A stretch of DNA of 64,000 nucleotides, taken from NCBI GenBank assembly GCA_033765305.1, contig JANRID010000016.1, positions 242,930 to 306,929 of the forward strand. The letters are read 5' to 3'. The notes beneath the pieces were generated by a model that searched no databases, was not told the origin of the DNA, and worked only from the letters and a program-made list of their open reading frames with translations. The position numbers and the translations under genes are program-made. Below are positions 7,581 through 16,758 of this stretch, piece by piece (the first letter of the stretch is position 1; the number at the start of each line of letters is the position of its first letter). The DNA is from RDXT01 sp033765305. Lineage in GTDB: Bacteria; Bacteroidota; Bacteroidia; J057.

Positions 7581-8783
7581 ATGCGCCTTCCAGCAACGCT
7601 CGCCGTACATGCCGGCCAATACCACGACCCGATTACCGGAGCCGTGGGCACACCGGTATTCCAAACGACCACCTTCCGCTTCACGGAGGAGGCCTATGCC
7701 GCCATCGCCGGCCAGACGGCCCGGCAGGTGCCCCTGTACACCCGCTACGGCAATCCCTCCCAGTGGGCTGTGCAGGAGAAGCTCGCCGCACTCGAAGGCG
7801 CGGAAAGCGCGCTGGTATTCAGTTCCGGCATGGCTGCCATCAGCAGCACGCTGCTCGCCCTGGCCTCGCCGGGCGGCCATATCGTCAGCGCACAGGACGT
7901 GTACGGCGGCACCTTTACCCTGCTCAACGAGCTGCACCGCTATGGACTGAGCGTTTCGTGGGCAGATCCTGCCGATCCGGCCTCGGTCGAGGCCGCTATC
8001 CGCCCCGGCACGCGGGTGCTGTTCTTCGAATCCCTCAGCAATCCGCTCCTGAAGCTCGCGGCTCTGCCGCAGCTGGCGGCCATTGCCCGCAGACACGGGC
8101 TGCTCCTGGTCATCGACAATACCTTCCTCAGCCCCTTCAGCCTCCGGCCCCTGGAGCTGGGCGCCGATGTGGTGGTGCACAGCGCCTCCAAATACCTCAA
8201 CGGCCACTCGGATGTGATCGCCGGCGCCGCTGCCGGCCCGAAAGCCCTGATGGATCAGGTCTGGCGGGAGCTGATCCGCCTTGGCGGCAGCCTCGACCCG
8301 CATGCCTGCTTCCTGCTGGAGCGCGGCATGAAGACCCTCGCCGTGCGCATGCGCACGCACAACGCCCAGGCGCTGGCCCTCGCTGCCTGGCTGGAAACCC
8401 AGCCGCAGGTGCGCCGGGTGTTCTATCCGGGGCTGCCCTCGCATCCGCAGCATGCCCTGGCAGCAGACCTGCTGCCCGGCGGTGCCGGCGGCGTCGTAGC
8501 CTTTGAACTCGCAGGCGGCAAGGAGGCCGCCCTGCGCCTGCTCGATCTGGTGCAGATTCCCCAGCCTGCCACCAGCCTCGGCGGGGTCGAAAGCCTCATC
8601 AGCCTGCCCTTCAATACCTCGCACGCGCCGCTGCCTCCGGAGGCCCAGGAGGCCGTCGGCATCCGTCCGGGCCTCGTACGGCTGTCCGTCGGCATCGAGG
8701 CGCTCGAAGACCTGCAGGCCGATCTGGCGCAGGCGCTCCAGGGATTGCCCGAAGCCGCCGGCGCTGTATCTTTGCGGGGCTAA
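7581..8783 (+). CDS. Cys/Met metabolism PLP-dependent enzyme (cystathionine gamma-synthase / methionine gamma-lyase type)
   Basis: A 400-residue trans-sulfuration family enzyme. The PLP lysine is K204 in SASKYLNGHSD, and D179 in VIDNTF should contact the pyridine nitrogen. Residues TRYGNPSQ near 54-61 match the phosphate-binding and dimer-contact region. Family members make or break C-S bonds in cystathionine, homocysteine or methionine; sequence alone does not separate synthase, lyase and O-acetylhomoserine sulfhydrylase. Divergence from an Lrp-type regulator suits amino-acid-responsive control, including catabolic methionine gamma-lyase. The ATG at 7581 is used because the longer frame upstream enters the promoter region. 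Confidence 0.9.
   Translation: MRLPATLAVHAGQYHDPITGAVGTPVFQTTTFRFTEEAYAAIAGQTARQVPLYTRYGNPSQWAVQEKLAALEGAESALVFSSGMAAISSTLLALASPGGHIVSAQDVYGGTFTLLNELHRYGLSVSWADPADPASVEAAIRPGTRVLFFESLSNPLLKLAALPQLAAIARRHGLLLVIDNTFLSPFSLRPLELGADVVVHSASKYLNGHSDVIAGAAAGPKALMDQVWRELIRLGGSLDPHACFLLERGMKTLAVRMRTHNAQALALAAWLETQPQVRRVFYPGLPSHPQHALAADLLPGGAGGVVAFELAGGKEAALRLLDLVQIPQPATSLGGVESLISLPFNTSHAPLPPEAQEAVGIRPGLVRLSVGIEALEDLQADLAQALQGLPEAAGAVSLRG
8767..8774 (+). promoter_or_regulatory. -7 box for murI inside the end of the upstream gene
   Basis: TATCTTTG matches TAnnTTTG exactly and continues as GCGG, an extension shared with other promoters in the window. A TTG triplet at 8745 could be the core of a -33 element. 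The box overlaps the last codons of the PLP enzyme gene and lies 20 bases before the murI ATG at 8795, so murI probably has its own short-leader transcript. Confidence 0.6.
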
Positions 8784-8794
8784 TCCCTGCTTCC

Positions 8795-9604
8795 ATGCAT
8801 CCTGGTCCGGTCGGTATCTTCGACTCCGGCCTCGGCGGCCTGAGCGTCTGGCGCGAAGTGCGCAAGCTGCTGCCGCATGAGCCGCTGATCTACTATGCAG
8901 ACAGCGCCCGCTGCCCCTACGGGCCGCGGCCGGCAGCCGAAATCCGGCAGTTTTCGGGCGAGATTACCCGCTGGCTGCTGGACCGGGGCTGCAAACTGAT
9001 CGTAGTAGCCTGCAATACGGCTACGGCGGCTGCCATTTCCTGGCTGCGGGAGCAGTTTGAAGTGGAATTCGTCGGAATGGAGCCTGCAGTCAAGCCTGCG
9101 GCAGCACATACCCGCACAGGGCATATCGGCATTCTGGCTACGCGGGGCACCTTTGGCGGGGCGCATTTCCAGCGCGCGGTGGAGCGCTTTGCCGCTGGCG
9201 TGGAGGTGCACGTGCAGCCGGGCGATGGACTGGTGGAACTGGTGGAGCAAGGCCGGCTCGACGGACCCGAAACCGAGGCGCTGCTCCGCCGGTATCTGGA
9301 GCCGATGCTCGGGGCCGGCTGCGATCAGATTGTGCTCGGATGCACGCATTACCCCTTTCTCCTGCCGGCCATCCGCCGGATTGCCGGGCCGGAGGTGCAG
9401 CTGATCGATCCGGCGCCTGCCGTGGCGCGGCGGGTGCGCGAACTGCTGCATGCGCGCGGGCTGGAAGCGCCTGCCGACGCGGGGCCGCTGCTGGAAGCCT
9501 TCACCTCCGGAGATCCCGCCAGCTTCGCTTCGGTGCTCAGCCGGGCAGAACTGGCGGGCCTGCGGACCGGATATGCGCAGGTTGCCGGGTTTGCGGCGAA
9601 TTGA
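8795..9604 (+). CDS. murI: Glutamate racemase
   Basis: A 269-residue MurI of normal length, converting L-glutamate to the D-glutamate needed for peptidoglycan. The two catalytic cysteines are C73 in VVACNTAT and C183 in LGCTHYPF, and the N-terminal IFDSGLGG supplies D10. All active-site residues expected of the family are present. The gene lies 11 bases downstream of the PLP enzyme gene but has its own -7 box, and meets the DUF721 gene tail to tail with a gap of three bases. Confidence 0.96.
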   Translation: MHPGPVGIFDSGLGGLSVWREVRKLLPHEPLIYYADSARCPYGPRPAAEIRQFSGEITRWLLDRGCKLIVVACNTATAAAISWLREQFEVEFVGMEPAVKPAAAHTRTGHIGILATRGTFGGAHFQRAVERFAAGVEVHVQPGDGLVELVEQGRLDGPETEALLRRYLEPMLGAGCDQIVLGCTHYPFLLPAIRRIAGPEVQLIDPAPAVARRVRELLHARGLEAPADAGPLLEAFTSGDPASFASVLSRAELAGLRTGYAQVAGFAAN

Positions 9605-9607
9605 TTG

Positions 9608-9895
9608 TCAGACGATTTTCACCTCTTTGACCAGCTCTTCGCCGAGGTGGCCATTGACGGTCCGGGCAATTTGCTGGCGGCCGTACTGCAGCTCCTGCTT
9701 CCACAAAGGCGAATCGACCCGCACGAACAGTGTGCCGTCCTTGAACCAGATCCGCTGGGTATGCTGGGCAATGGGCCGCCCCATCAGCTGCTCCCAGGCA
9801 GCGATTACCTCCTGAATCTGCGCCTCCTGTTTCAGCCCGTGCTGATCGAGGAAGGCTTGGATGGCATCGCCGAGGGAGAGGTAGGGGGATCGCAT
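9608..9895 (-). CDS. DUF721 (DciA-like) protein
   Basis: A 95-residue protein of the DUF721 family. It shows the family pattern of an N-terminal helix pair around VIAAWEQLMG followed by strands with GTLFVRVDSPLWKQEL. DUF721 includes DciA, the replicative-helicase operator of bacteria without DnaC or DnaI; this short Bacteroidota form keeps just the core domain. It is convergent with murI. Role in loading DnaB is likely from family knowledge but cannot be shown here. Confidence 0.82.
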   Translation of the reverse strand: MRSPYLSLGDAIQAFLDQHGLKQEAQIQEVIAAWEQLMGRPIAQHTQRIWFKDGTLFVRVDSPLWKQELQYGRQQIARTVNGHLGEELVKEVKIV

Positions 9896-9972
9896 GGAAG
9901 GCAGAGGTCTGAAGAATCAAACGAAGATAACGTGCCCGGCAGAGAAGCGCAAGCGGAATTCCTGCAGGCCCT

Positions 9973-11637
9973 TCACCGCTGCTCCAGCACCCGGAGGGTC
10001 CGGACGCCCAGGCTGCTGTGGACGCGCAGGAGCCAGAGGCCTTCCGGCAGGAGGTCTTCGGGCAGTTCGATGGCGCTGCCCGGCTGCTCGAAGGTACGGC
10101 TCCAGCAGCGCCTGCCGGCCAGATCGTAGGCCTCGGCCCGCAGCCACGGCACGGCCGGACCCTGCAGGATGAGGGTAAGGGGGCCGCCCTGATGCGGATT
10201 GGGCACGGCCTGCACAGCCCAGCCGGTTTCGGGCCGGAACAGTTCCAGCAGATTCGACGCGCGGACGGATCCGTCTGCATGCAGGGTCAGCACCCGGTAC
10301 TGCCAGGCGATGCCAGGCAGGGCCGCGGAATCTGAATATGCATATGCCTGCGGCGCGCCGTCATTGGCGCGGGCGGCGGTTTCGTGGATCGGGCGGAAGG
10401 CTCCGCCGGGGGCGGCACGTTCGAGCCGGTAGCGGAGCACCTGCTGCTCAGCCGGATGGCTCCAGCGGAGCCGCAGGCCATCCGGCAGGACCGACCCGGC
10501 GAGGGCGACCAGCGGCGGCTCCAGAATGGCATCCGCGCCTGCAATTCCAAACTGCGACGGGCTTTCGAAGCCGTTGAAGCCGCTGCGGATCAGCCCCGCT
10601 GCGCTGGGGCCGCACTCGTTGGCAGTTCCCCGGATGGTATCGTCCTGGGTGATCAGCCATACGGTCTGGGGCGTATAGGCAGCATCCTGCGGCCAGGCCT
10701 GTACATAGTAGGAGCCGGCGCCGCTGCCGCTCAGGTCGGAGAACATCCATTCCCCGTGCACATTGCCCATGTAGTAGAGGATGTAGTACACAACGCATTC
10801 TCCTACGATGCCGGGAACCGTATTGTCGCTGCCTTGCTCGAAATAGCCGGTGAGCACATCATAGGTATTGGCATAGAAATACAGCCGCACATACTGGACG
10901 CCCCGCGCGTCCGAGCTGCCGCCGGGCTCCAGGCCCATGACAAATCCGTACAGCCCGCCGGCCGGATCGATGGCGCGGCGGAATTTGCCCTGGATATACC
11001 CCGCATCCACGGCGGACAGGTAGCCCTGATCGGTAACCGTATTGTGCAGGAGGGTGCCGAGGCCGTGGGCGCCGGGGGAGGGGTTCATTATGCCGAATAC
11101 AGCGCTGTACAGGGAGCCGTTGGCGGGAACGCTGGCCGTGTCATGGGTGACGATGCGGTTGACTGGCGGGCTGCCGGACGCGCCTGCCGGCTCGAAGTCC
11201 ACGCGGTAGCGTACATCGGCCACATTTCCGCTGCCCAGCAGATGCACGGCCCCCTGCGTATTGGCCAGTTCCAGGATATAGAACGATCCGTCGTCCACCC
11301 CCACGCTGCCGGACCCGCCCCGCACGGCATAGCTGCCTTCGATGAACTGCCGCTCGCTGATATTGACATCGTTGTTTTCGATCCGGACGGTGCCGGTGCC
11401 CCGCTGCTGGAAGAGGTTGTCGGAGTACATATTGCCCTGCACCTCCATCAGGCCGTCATGGTCCCAGAGCGCGGTGGCGTCTTCCATATGCACATCGCCC
11501 CACACATAGATCTCGGCGCCGGAAGTGACGTAGATTTCGGCGCCCTGGTTGTTGAATTCGTAGTGATGCTGGGCATCAAGGACCGCTGGGGTCCGGCAGA
11601 TCAGAACCAGAGCAAGGAAACCGGGCAGGCTGCGCAT
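9973..11637 (-). CDS. Secreted T9SS-sorted protein of unknown function
   Basis: A protein of about 554 residues with an N-terminal signal peptide (MRSLPGFLALVLICRTP, cleavage near DAQ) and a C-terminal type A T9SS sorting domain of about 80 residues. The latter is recognised by the VPNPHQGG start, an AYDLAGRR middle strand and LLPEGLWLLRVHS near the end. The middle is rich in Gly, Ser, Asn and Tyr, as in beta-rich cell-surface proteins, and a fibronectin-like segment precedes the sorting domain. An ATG at 11661 would add 8 residues before the signal peptide; 11637 is preferred for its basic n-region. No enzymatic motif was recognised. It lies directly downstream of another T9SS gene in the same orientation. 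Confidence 0.8.
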   Translation of the reverse strand: MRSLPGFLALVLICRTPAVLDAQHHYEFNNQGAEIYVTSGAEIYVWGDVHMEDATALWDHDGLMEVQGNMYSDNLFQQRGTGTVRIENNDVNISERQFIEGSYAVRGGSGSVGVDDGSFYILELANTQGAVHLLGSGNVADVRYRVDFEPAGASGSPPVNRIVTHDTASVPANGSLYSAVFGIMNPSPGAHGLGTLLHNTVTDQGYLSAVDAGYIQGKFRRAIDPAGGLYGFVMGLEPGGSSDARGVQYVRLYFYANTYDVLTGYFEQGSDNTVPGIVGECVVYYILYYMGNVHGEWMFSDLSGSGAGSYYVQAWPQDAAYTPQTVWLITQDDTIRGTANECGPSAAGLIRSGFNGFESPSQFGIAGADAILEPPLVALAGSVLPDGLRLRWSHPAEQQVLRYRLERAAPGGAFRPIHETAARANDGAPQAYAYSDSAALPGIAWQYRVLTLHADGSVRASNLLELFRPETGWAVQAVPNPHQGGPLTLILQGPAVPWLRAEAYDLAGRRCWSRTFEQPGSAIELPEDLLPEGLWLLRVHSSLGVRTLRVLEQR

Positions 11638-11782
11638 AGGAAATGGCTGAGGCAGCAACATACGCCGATGCTGCGGAGGAAGAAAAGCAATTGCAGCTGC
11701 GATCTTGCGTCTGATACGGAGCAGACAAAACAGGCGGCCCGCGCAAACGGCCCGCCTGTACCGGACGCTGCCTGCGCAGCAC

Positions 11783-13612
11783 TCAGATTTTAATCAGCTT
11801 GAACTGCGCCCGGTAGCTGGAGTTGAGCTCGCGCACCTGCAGATAATAGATTCCGGTGGACAAAGCCGACAGATCGAGCGGGAGCCTGCGGTTGGCCTCG
11901 AAGGGCGCAATCCGCATCAGCCGGCGGCCTGAAGCATCCATGATGCTGAGCTCCAGCGCGCCGGGAGGAACTTCGCCGGTCAGCAGCACCTCGATCGGCC
12001 CGCTCGTCGGGCTGGGGAATGCGACAAATCCGGCATCCAGGGCCTTGCGGAATTCGATCGGGGTGGAGTAGGAGAGATTGCCGAACAGATCCACCTGGCG
12101 GAGGCGGTAGTACCACTTTGGAAGCTGCGACGGCGGGGCAGCGTCCGACCACTCGTAGGGGATGGGCTGCACGCTGATCCCGGCGGCAGGCACCGCGCCG
12201 ATCGGTTCCCAGAGCGCTGCGTCGCTGCTGCGTTCGACGACAAATTCGAAGGTGTTGACTTCCAGCTCGCTGCGCCAGTGGAGGTCTACATCGCCGTTTG
12301 CAGGGTTCCAGGTGGCGGTGAATTCGCCGAGCAGGGCGGAGAAATTCCGCTGCGTGAGCAGCCGGATGAAATCCGACCAGCGGGTGATACTTTCCGGCGT
12401 CTCCGCAGGAGCATTGTCGAAGAGCCAGCCCAGCTTGATCGCCCAGAGAACCTGGCCGGCAGTGTCGTATTTGGCGAGGAAATGCTCCTGCCCGGAGGCG
12501 GTTACGAGCAGGTGGCTGCCAACGCGGGCACTGTCCTGGATCCGGCCGAGCAGGAAGACATTGCCATCCGGATCTGCGGCGACATCGACGCCGGTATCGT
12601 TGCCTTTGCCGCCGGCCGTCTGCACCCAGCGCAGCTCGCCGCCGGCGGTGAATTTGGCTACAAATACATCCTGCCCGCCGCTGGAGCGCAGCGTCGCCGT
12701 CCCGATCTGCATCGTGGACTCGAAAAGGCCGGTGACGAAGAGATTGGACATCGAATCGGCACCCAGGCCGGTCGCCTGGTCATGCCCCGGGCCGCCGAAC
12801 TCCGAGATGCGCATGAAGCGGCCCTCGGCATTGTATTTGGCCAGGATGATGTCTGCATCCCCCGCATTGGCAACGCTGTCCCAGAAGTACGAGAAAGATT
12901 CCTGCGCAAATCCGGAAATGGTGGTATGGCCGCGCGGGTCGAGCACCGCATCCGTGAAGGTGACCTGCGCCGGGCTGCCGGTGGCCGTCGTGCTCCAGAG
13001 CAGCTCGCCCATGTGGTTGAGCCGCGCGATGCCCGTGTACCGGCGCCCGCCGCCCGCTTCCACCACCCCGCAGATGGTTACCTGCCCCAGCTTGTCGCCG
13101 GCCAGCGCCTGCCCGATGCTGCGCTTGCCGCTTTCGAACGTGAACTGCCGCAGCCAGCGCGGAGCGCCCGTTGCCGAGAGGCTCAGCACAAAGAGGCCGC
13201 TCTGAAACAGGTAGGTGCCTCCGTAGGAAAAATTGCCGTCTGTTTCACCCGTCAGATACGTATTCCCCACCGGGTCTACATAGAGCCCGTATGCGCGGTC
13301 GGTTCCGGTGCCGCCGAAGGACCGGATCCAGTCCAGCTGGCCCAGCTCGTCATATGCGGCCAGGAATACATCCTCGCCGCCCGCAGACCGCAGATCGCCC
13401 GCAGGCGTGCGAAGGGTTCCGGAGAAGTAGCCAAGCATATAGATGTATCCGTCCGCCCCATACGCGAGCTTTACAAACTCTCCCTGGGCAGGGGCGTCTT
13501 TCAGCTGAATCGTCCATTGGGCAGGAAGCGTGAGGCTGCACGCCATCAGGATCGCCATCATCACAGGCCGGCAAGAAGAGCGAAGGAAAGAGCTGGTCAT
13601 ACAACGAGTCAT
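11783..13612 (-). CDS. Secreted beta-propeller (SBBP-like repeat) protein with T9SS sorting domain
   Basis: About 609 residues. A signal peptide ends near LTLPAQ. It is followed by repeats of the form GG.DVFLAKYD..G.L.W...FGG.G.D..., the SBBP beta-propeller pattern, clear at least five times before about residue 400. A fibronectin-like segment and a C-terminal type A T9SS sorting domain (FPSPTSGPIEV to GIYYLQV) complete it. The protein is expected on the cell surface or in the medium. ATG 13612 or 13600 are both possible starts; longer frames extend into the leader, which contains a hairpin. Specific function is unknown. Confidence 0.82.
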   Translation of the reverse strand: MTRCMTSSFLRSSCRPVMMAILMACSLTLPAQWTIQLKDAPAQGEFVKLAYGADGYIYMLGYFSGTLRTPAGDLRSAGGEDVFLAAYDELGQLDWIRSFGGTGTDRAYGLYVDPVGNTYLTGETDGNFSYGGTYLFQSGLFVLSLSATGAPRWLRQFTFESGKRSIGQALAGDKLGQVTICGVVEAGGGRRYTGIARLNHMGELLWSTTATGSPAQVTFTDAVLDPRGHTTISGFAQESFSYFWDSVANAGDADIILAKYNAEGRFMRISEFGGPGHDQATGLGADSMSNLFVTGLFESTMQIGTATLRSSGGQDVFVAKFTAGGELRWVQTAGGKGNDTGVDVAADPDGNVFLLGRIQDSARVGSHLLVTASGQEHFLAKYDTAGQVLWAIKLGWLFDNAPAETPESITRWSDFIRLLTQRNFSALLGEFTATWNPANGDVDLHWRSELEVNTFEFVVERSSDAALWEPIGAVPAAGISVQPIPYEWSDAAPPSQLPKWYYRLRQVDLFGNLSYSTPIEFRKALDAGFVAFPSPTSGPIEVLLTGEVPPGALELSIMDASGRRLMRIAPFEANRRLPLDLSALSTGIYYLQVRELNSSYRAQFKLIKI

Positions 13613-13636
13613 AGTAGAACTATCAACCTCGATACA

Positions 13637-13654
13637 CTTGCTATGTTTAGCAAG
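13637..13654 (-). promoter_or_regulatory. Perfect hairpin in the leader of the propeller gene
   Basis: A 7-base perfect inverted repeat with a 4-base loop (arms 13637-13643 and 13648-13654) lies 24 bases upstream of the ATG at 13612. The rest of 13613-13919, about 300 bases, holds only this and the queA promoter; no other gene was found. It could be a 5' leader structure or a repressor site. Confidence 0.35.
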
Positions 13655-13835
13655 ATCAGTGGATGTGTTCAAAAAGTATACGGAACCGTGCGGAAATGTC
13701 TGTCTGTATGCGCAAGCTGCGATCCTTGCAGGCTGAGCCGCATTCCAGGCAGGCAAACTGCCGATACTGCCGTCCGGACTGCGCGCAAGCGCCGTACTGG
13801 CTGCGTCAACGGTCTGATGAGCCGGAGAAGATACC

Positions 13836-13866
13836 TTGACAAAGCCCCTTTCTTGCCCTATTTTTG
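13836..13866 (+). promoter_or_regulatory. Promoter of queA-ispD
   Basis: TATTTTTG at 13859-13866 matches the -7 element exactly and continues as CGG. TTGAC at 13836-13840 supplies a -33-like element with a spacer of about 20 bases. Transcription would start near 13872, leaving a leader of about 48 bases before the queA ATG at 13920. Confidence 0.65.
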
Positions 13867-13919
13867 CGGATCTTTTCCACGACCCTGGATCGCGTCACCT
13901 CCATCTATGCCATTCCCCA

Positions 13920-14972
13920 ATGAAACTCTCTGCGTTCAACTTTGAAATCCCCGATGAGCTTACAGCCCTGCATCCCTCCGACCCCCGCGACGGGTGCCGG
14001 ATGTTGGTAGCCCACCGGGATACCGGCAAGATTGAGCACAGGCTGTTTACGGATATTCTGGACTATTTCGGCGAGGGCGATGCCATGATCCTCAACGATA
14101 CCAAGGTATTCCCGGCCCGCCTCATCGGCAAAAAAGAAAAAACCGGCGCCAAAATCGAAGTGTTCCTCCTCCGCGAACTCAATGCGCGCCAGAAGCTCTG
14201 GGATGTGCTCGTGGAACCGGCCCGCAAGATACGGGTTGGAAATAAACTGTTCTTTGGGGATAATGATCTGGTCGCTGAAGTCGTGGACAATACGACCTCC
14301 CGCGGCCGAACGGTCCGCTTCCTCTTCGACGGGGAAAACGAGGACCTCTACCGCATGATCGATAAGCTGGGCAAAACGCCTATCCCTCCCTATATCACCG
14401 ACGTCCGCAAGGTGGAAACCCGCGACCGGGACGACTACCAGACGGTATTTGCCAAGTATGTAGGTGCCGTGGCGGCGCCTACCGCAGGGCTGCATTTTAC
14501 CCGCGAGCTGCTCAAGCGCCTCGAACTCAATGGGGTGGAGCAATGCTACCTCACCCTGCACCTCGGCATCGGCATCTTCAACCCCGTGGAGGTCGAAGAC
14601 CTCTCCAAGCACCGGATGGATTCGGAATACTACATCATCCCCAATACGGCGCGGGACATTGTCAATGAAAGCAAGCGCAACAAAAAGCGGGTAGTCGCCG
14701 TGGGCACGTCTGTCATGCGCGCCGTGGAGTCGGCGGTGTCGGCCAGCCGTATGCTCAACGCGGCCGAAGGCTGGACGGATAAGTTCATCTACCCGCCCTA
14801 CGAGTTCAACATCGCCAACTCCTTCCTGACCAATTTCCACCGGCCCAAGTCCACCCTGCTCATGCTTACCGCTGCCTTCATGGGCTACGAATTCATGATG
14901 CAGTGCTACGAGGAGGCGGTGAAGGAAAAATACCGCTTCTACGCCTACGGCGACGCGATGCTGATTCTCTGA
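13920..14972 (+). CDS. queA: tRNA preQ1(34) S-adenosylmethionine ribosyltransferase-isomerase
   Basis: A 350-residue QueA, the usual length. It transfers and isomerises the ribosyl group of SAM onto preQ1 in tRNA to give epoxyqueuosine. Conserved segments include ALHPSDPRDGCRMLV near the N-terminus, ILNDTKVFPARLIG, AAPTAGLHFT and the C-terminal NFHRPKSTLLML. The ATG at 13920 gives the normal N-terminus MKLSAFNFEIP; a longer frame would include promoter sequence. ispD follows after three bases, so the two are one operon. Confidence 0.96.
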   Translation: MKLSAFNFEIPDELTALHPSDPRDGCRMLVAHRDTGKIEHRLFTDILDYFGEGDAMILNDTKVFPARLIGKKEKTGAKIEVFLLRELNARQKLWDVLVEPARKIRVGNKLFFGDNDLVAEVVDNTTSRGRTVRFLFDGENEDLYRMIDKLGKTPIPPYITDVRKVETRDRDDYQTVFAKYVGAVAAPTAGLHFTRELLKRLELNGVEQCYLTLHLGIGIFNPVEVEDLSKHRMDSEYYIIPNTARDIVNESKRNKKRVVAVGTSVMRAVESAVSASRMLNAAEGWTDKFIYPPYEFNIANSFLTNFHRPKSTLLMLTAAFMGYEFMMQCYEEAVKEKYRFYAYGDAMLIL

Positions 14973-14975
14973 GCC

Positions 14976-15668
14976 ATGCAGCGTGCGGCGGTGATCGTGG
15001 CAGGAGGCAGCGGCCTCCGCATGGGCGGAGACCTTCCGAAGCAGTTTCTGCCCCTGGGCGGTGTGCCCATCCTCGTCCGGACCGTGCAGGCCTTTCTGAA
15101 CTGGGACCCGGACATCCGGATCGCCCTGGTGCTGCCGGAGCCGCATATCCCCTACTGGCAGCCCCTCGCCGCCGAGTGGCTCGGCGCCTCGCAGGCCCGT
15201 GTGCAGACCTGCGCCGGCGGCGCCGCCCGCACCGCCTCCGTAGATGCAGGCCTGCGGCTGATCCGGAGCCAGCTCAGCGGCCCATGCCTCGTGGCTGTGC
15301 ATGACGGGGTGCGGCCCTTTGTAGATGCCGAGCTGCTGCGCCAGGCCTTCGAGGCAGCTGCCGAGCATGGCGCCTCTGTAGCCTGCGTGCCGGTCAAGGC
15401 CACCCTCCGCGAGACCCTGCCCGGCGGCCTGAGCCGCACCGTGGACCGCAGCCGCTACCTGGAAGTGCAAACGCCCCAGACCTTCAGCTTGGACGCCCTG
15501 CTCGACTGCTTCGCCCGCCGCCCGCACGACCAGTTTTCGGACGACGCAGGGCTCTATGAGTCCTTTGGGCATGCAGTAGCCGTCTGCCCCGGCAGCTACG
15601 ACAATATCAAGATCACCACCCCGGAAGACCTGGCCGTAGGCGAGAATATCCTGCGCCGCCGCGCCTGA
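14976..15668 (+). CDS. ispD: 2-C-methyl-D-erythritol 4-phosphate cytidylyltransferase
   Basis: A 230-residue IspD, normal length, joining CTP and methylerythritol phosphate in the non-mevalonate isoprenoid pathway. The nucleotide-binding loop is VIVAGGSGLRMG near the N-terminus with the following PKQFLPLGG, and VHDGVRPF and EVQTPQTF are both conserved. It sits three bases after queA. Its stop TGA abuts the stop of the convergent methyltransferase gene so that the two stops form TGATCA. Confidence 0.96.
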   Translation: MQRAAVIVAGGSGLRMGGDLPKQFLPLGGVPILVRTVQAFLNWDPDIRIALVLPEPHIPYWQPLAAEWLGASQARVQTCAGGAARTASVDAGLRLIRSQLSGPCLVAVHDGVRPFVDAELLRQAFEAAAEHGASVACVPVKATLRETLPGGLSRTVDRSRYLEVQTPQTFSLDALLDCFARRPHDQFSDDAGLYESFGHAVAVCPGSYDNIKITTPEDLAVGENILRRRA

Positions 15669-16688
15669 TCAGCGCCGGAGCATACGGCTGGCGATGCCGC
15701 CTGTGGCAGCGTCGAGCTGCTTGGCCCACGACCGGAGCAGTTCGTCCCGGCCGATCTGCATGCTGGCAGGCACAGCCGGGTCGGTTTTGCGCCAGATCCT
15801 CGGGATGCCCATCAGGTCGGACATGTTGACCACGTGCGGGCGGTATTCCAGCGTGAAGCCATGCCCGGCGAGGTAGCGGTTGAGGTCAAACTGGAAACCC
15901 GGCCGCCATTTGCGGTCGTGGTCGCGGATGAGGAGGGCGCCGCCGGGCTTGAGGATGCGGTGAAACAGCGCAACGAGCTCGCGAACGAGCCGTCCGCCCA
16001 GTTCGGGAAGCACCTGCACGCAGAGAATCAGGTCAAACTGCCCTTCGGGCAGGAGGTCATGGCGCCACGTGGGCAGGTGATAGATGCCCGCCTGGCCCGG
16101 CTGGATGCGGAATGCCTGCGGATGCTGCACGTATTCGGCAAGCGGCACGCCGGCATGCGTGTAATAGAGATGCTGCAGGCCGTACGATTTGGGAATGGCG
16201 TCCATCGAGACGAAGACCGAATCAGGCCGGAGCTGCGGCCACAGATTGGCCTGCCGCCCGTAGCCCGCCCCGAAGTCGAGCACCATCCGGGGCTGCTGGC
16301 GCTCCGGCACCGGGTACAGACCCGTGGCGAGGAAAAAATCCTGCGCATTGTAGCGCCCGATCGTAGCGTCGTAGGTAGATGCGGGAAACGCAAGCCCATG
16401 CGCCTGGAAAATCGCCTCGTCGCGGCTTCGGCTCAGCCGGACCCAGCCGTCGAGCAGATCATCCGGATAATAATCGGGCAGGGGATGCTCCTGCATCCAC
16501 GCAAACCAGTTTGCCAGTTCCTGCGGTCCCCGGTACTCGCGGAAATCCTGCGGCAGCTCCGCCCGGTAGCGCGGCCGCTGCCGGTCCTGGTAGGCCCAGG
16601 ACACCAGCCAGGGTTTCACATACCCTGCTTTTCGGTCGCGGTCAAGCGCTTCGTGGAATTGGCGGAGGAGTTCCTGGGGCTGGTGCAT
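15669..16688 (-). CDS. SAM-dependent methyltransferase, probable sugar O-methyltransferase
   Basis: A 339-residue protein with a class I methyltransferase core: the SAM-binding motif I is VLDFGAGYGRQ near residue 137, with later FDLILCVQVLPEL and LKPGGALLIRDHD strands. An N-terminal extension of about 130 residues resembles the putative sugar O-methyltransferase family. It is last in a run of three genes that starts with a nucleotide-sugar epimerase and a DegT aminotransferase, so the likely acceptor is a sugar or glycan. Substrate remains unproven. Confidence 0.75.
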   Translation of the reverse strand: MHQPQELLRQFHEALDRDRKAGYVKPWLVSWAYQDRQRPRYRAELPQDFREYRGPQELANWFAWMQEHPLPDYYPDDLLDGWVRLSRSRDEAIFQAHGLAFPASTYDATIGRYNAQDFFLATGLYPVPERQQPRMVLDFGAGYGRQANLWPQLRPDSVFVSMDAIPKSYGLQHLYYTHAGVPLAEYVQHPQAFRIQPGQAGIYHLPTWRHDLLPEGQFDLILCVQVLPELGGRLVRELVALFHRILKPGGALLIRDHDRKWRPGFQFDLNRYLAGHGFTLEYRPHVVNMSDLMGIPRIWRKTDPAVPASMQIGRDELLRSWAKQLDAATGGIASRMLRR

Positions 16689-16758
16689 GCAAGCAGGAAG
16701 TATCAGGTATCACGGAATCAAGCAGCAAAATGGGCGGTATGGAGCAGCAGGCATGCCC

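Noticed and set aside
12278..13945. A 555-codon plus-strand frame opposite the propeller gene
   Set aside because: Low-complexity Arg/Ala/Gly composition and no homologous motif; the minus strand carries clear repeats and a sorting domain.
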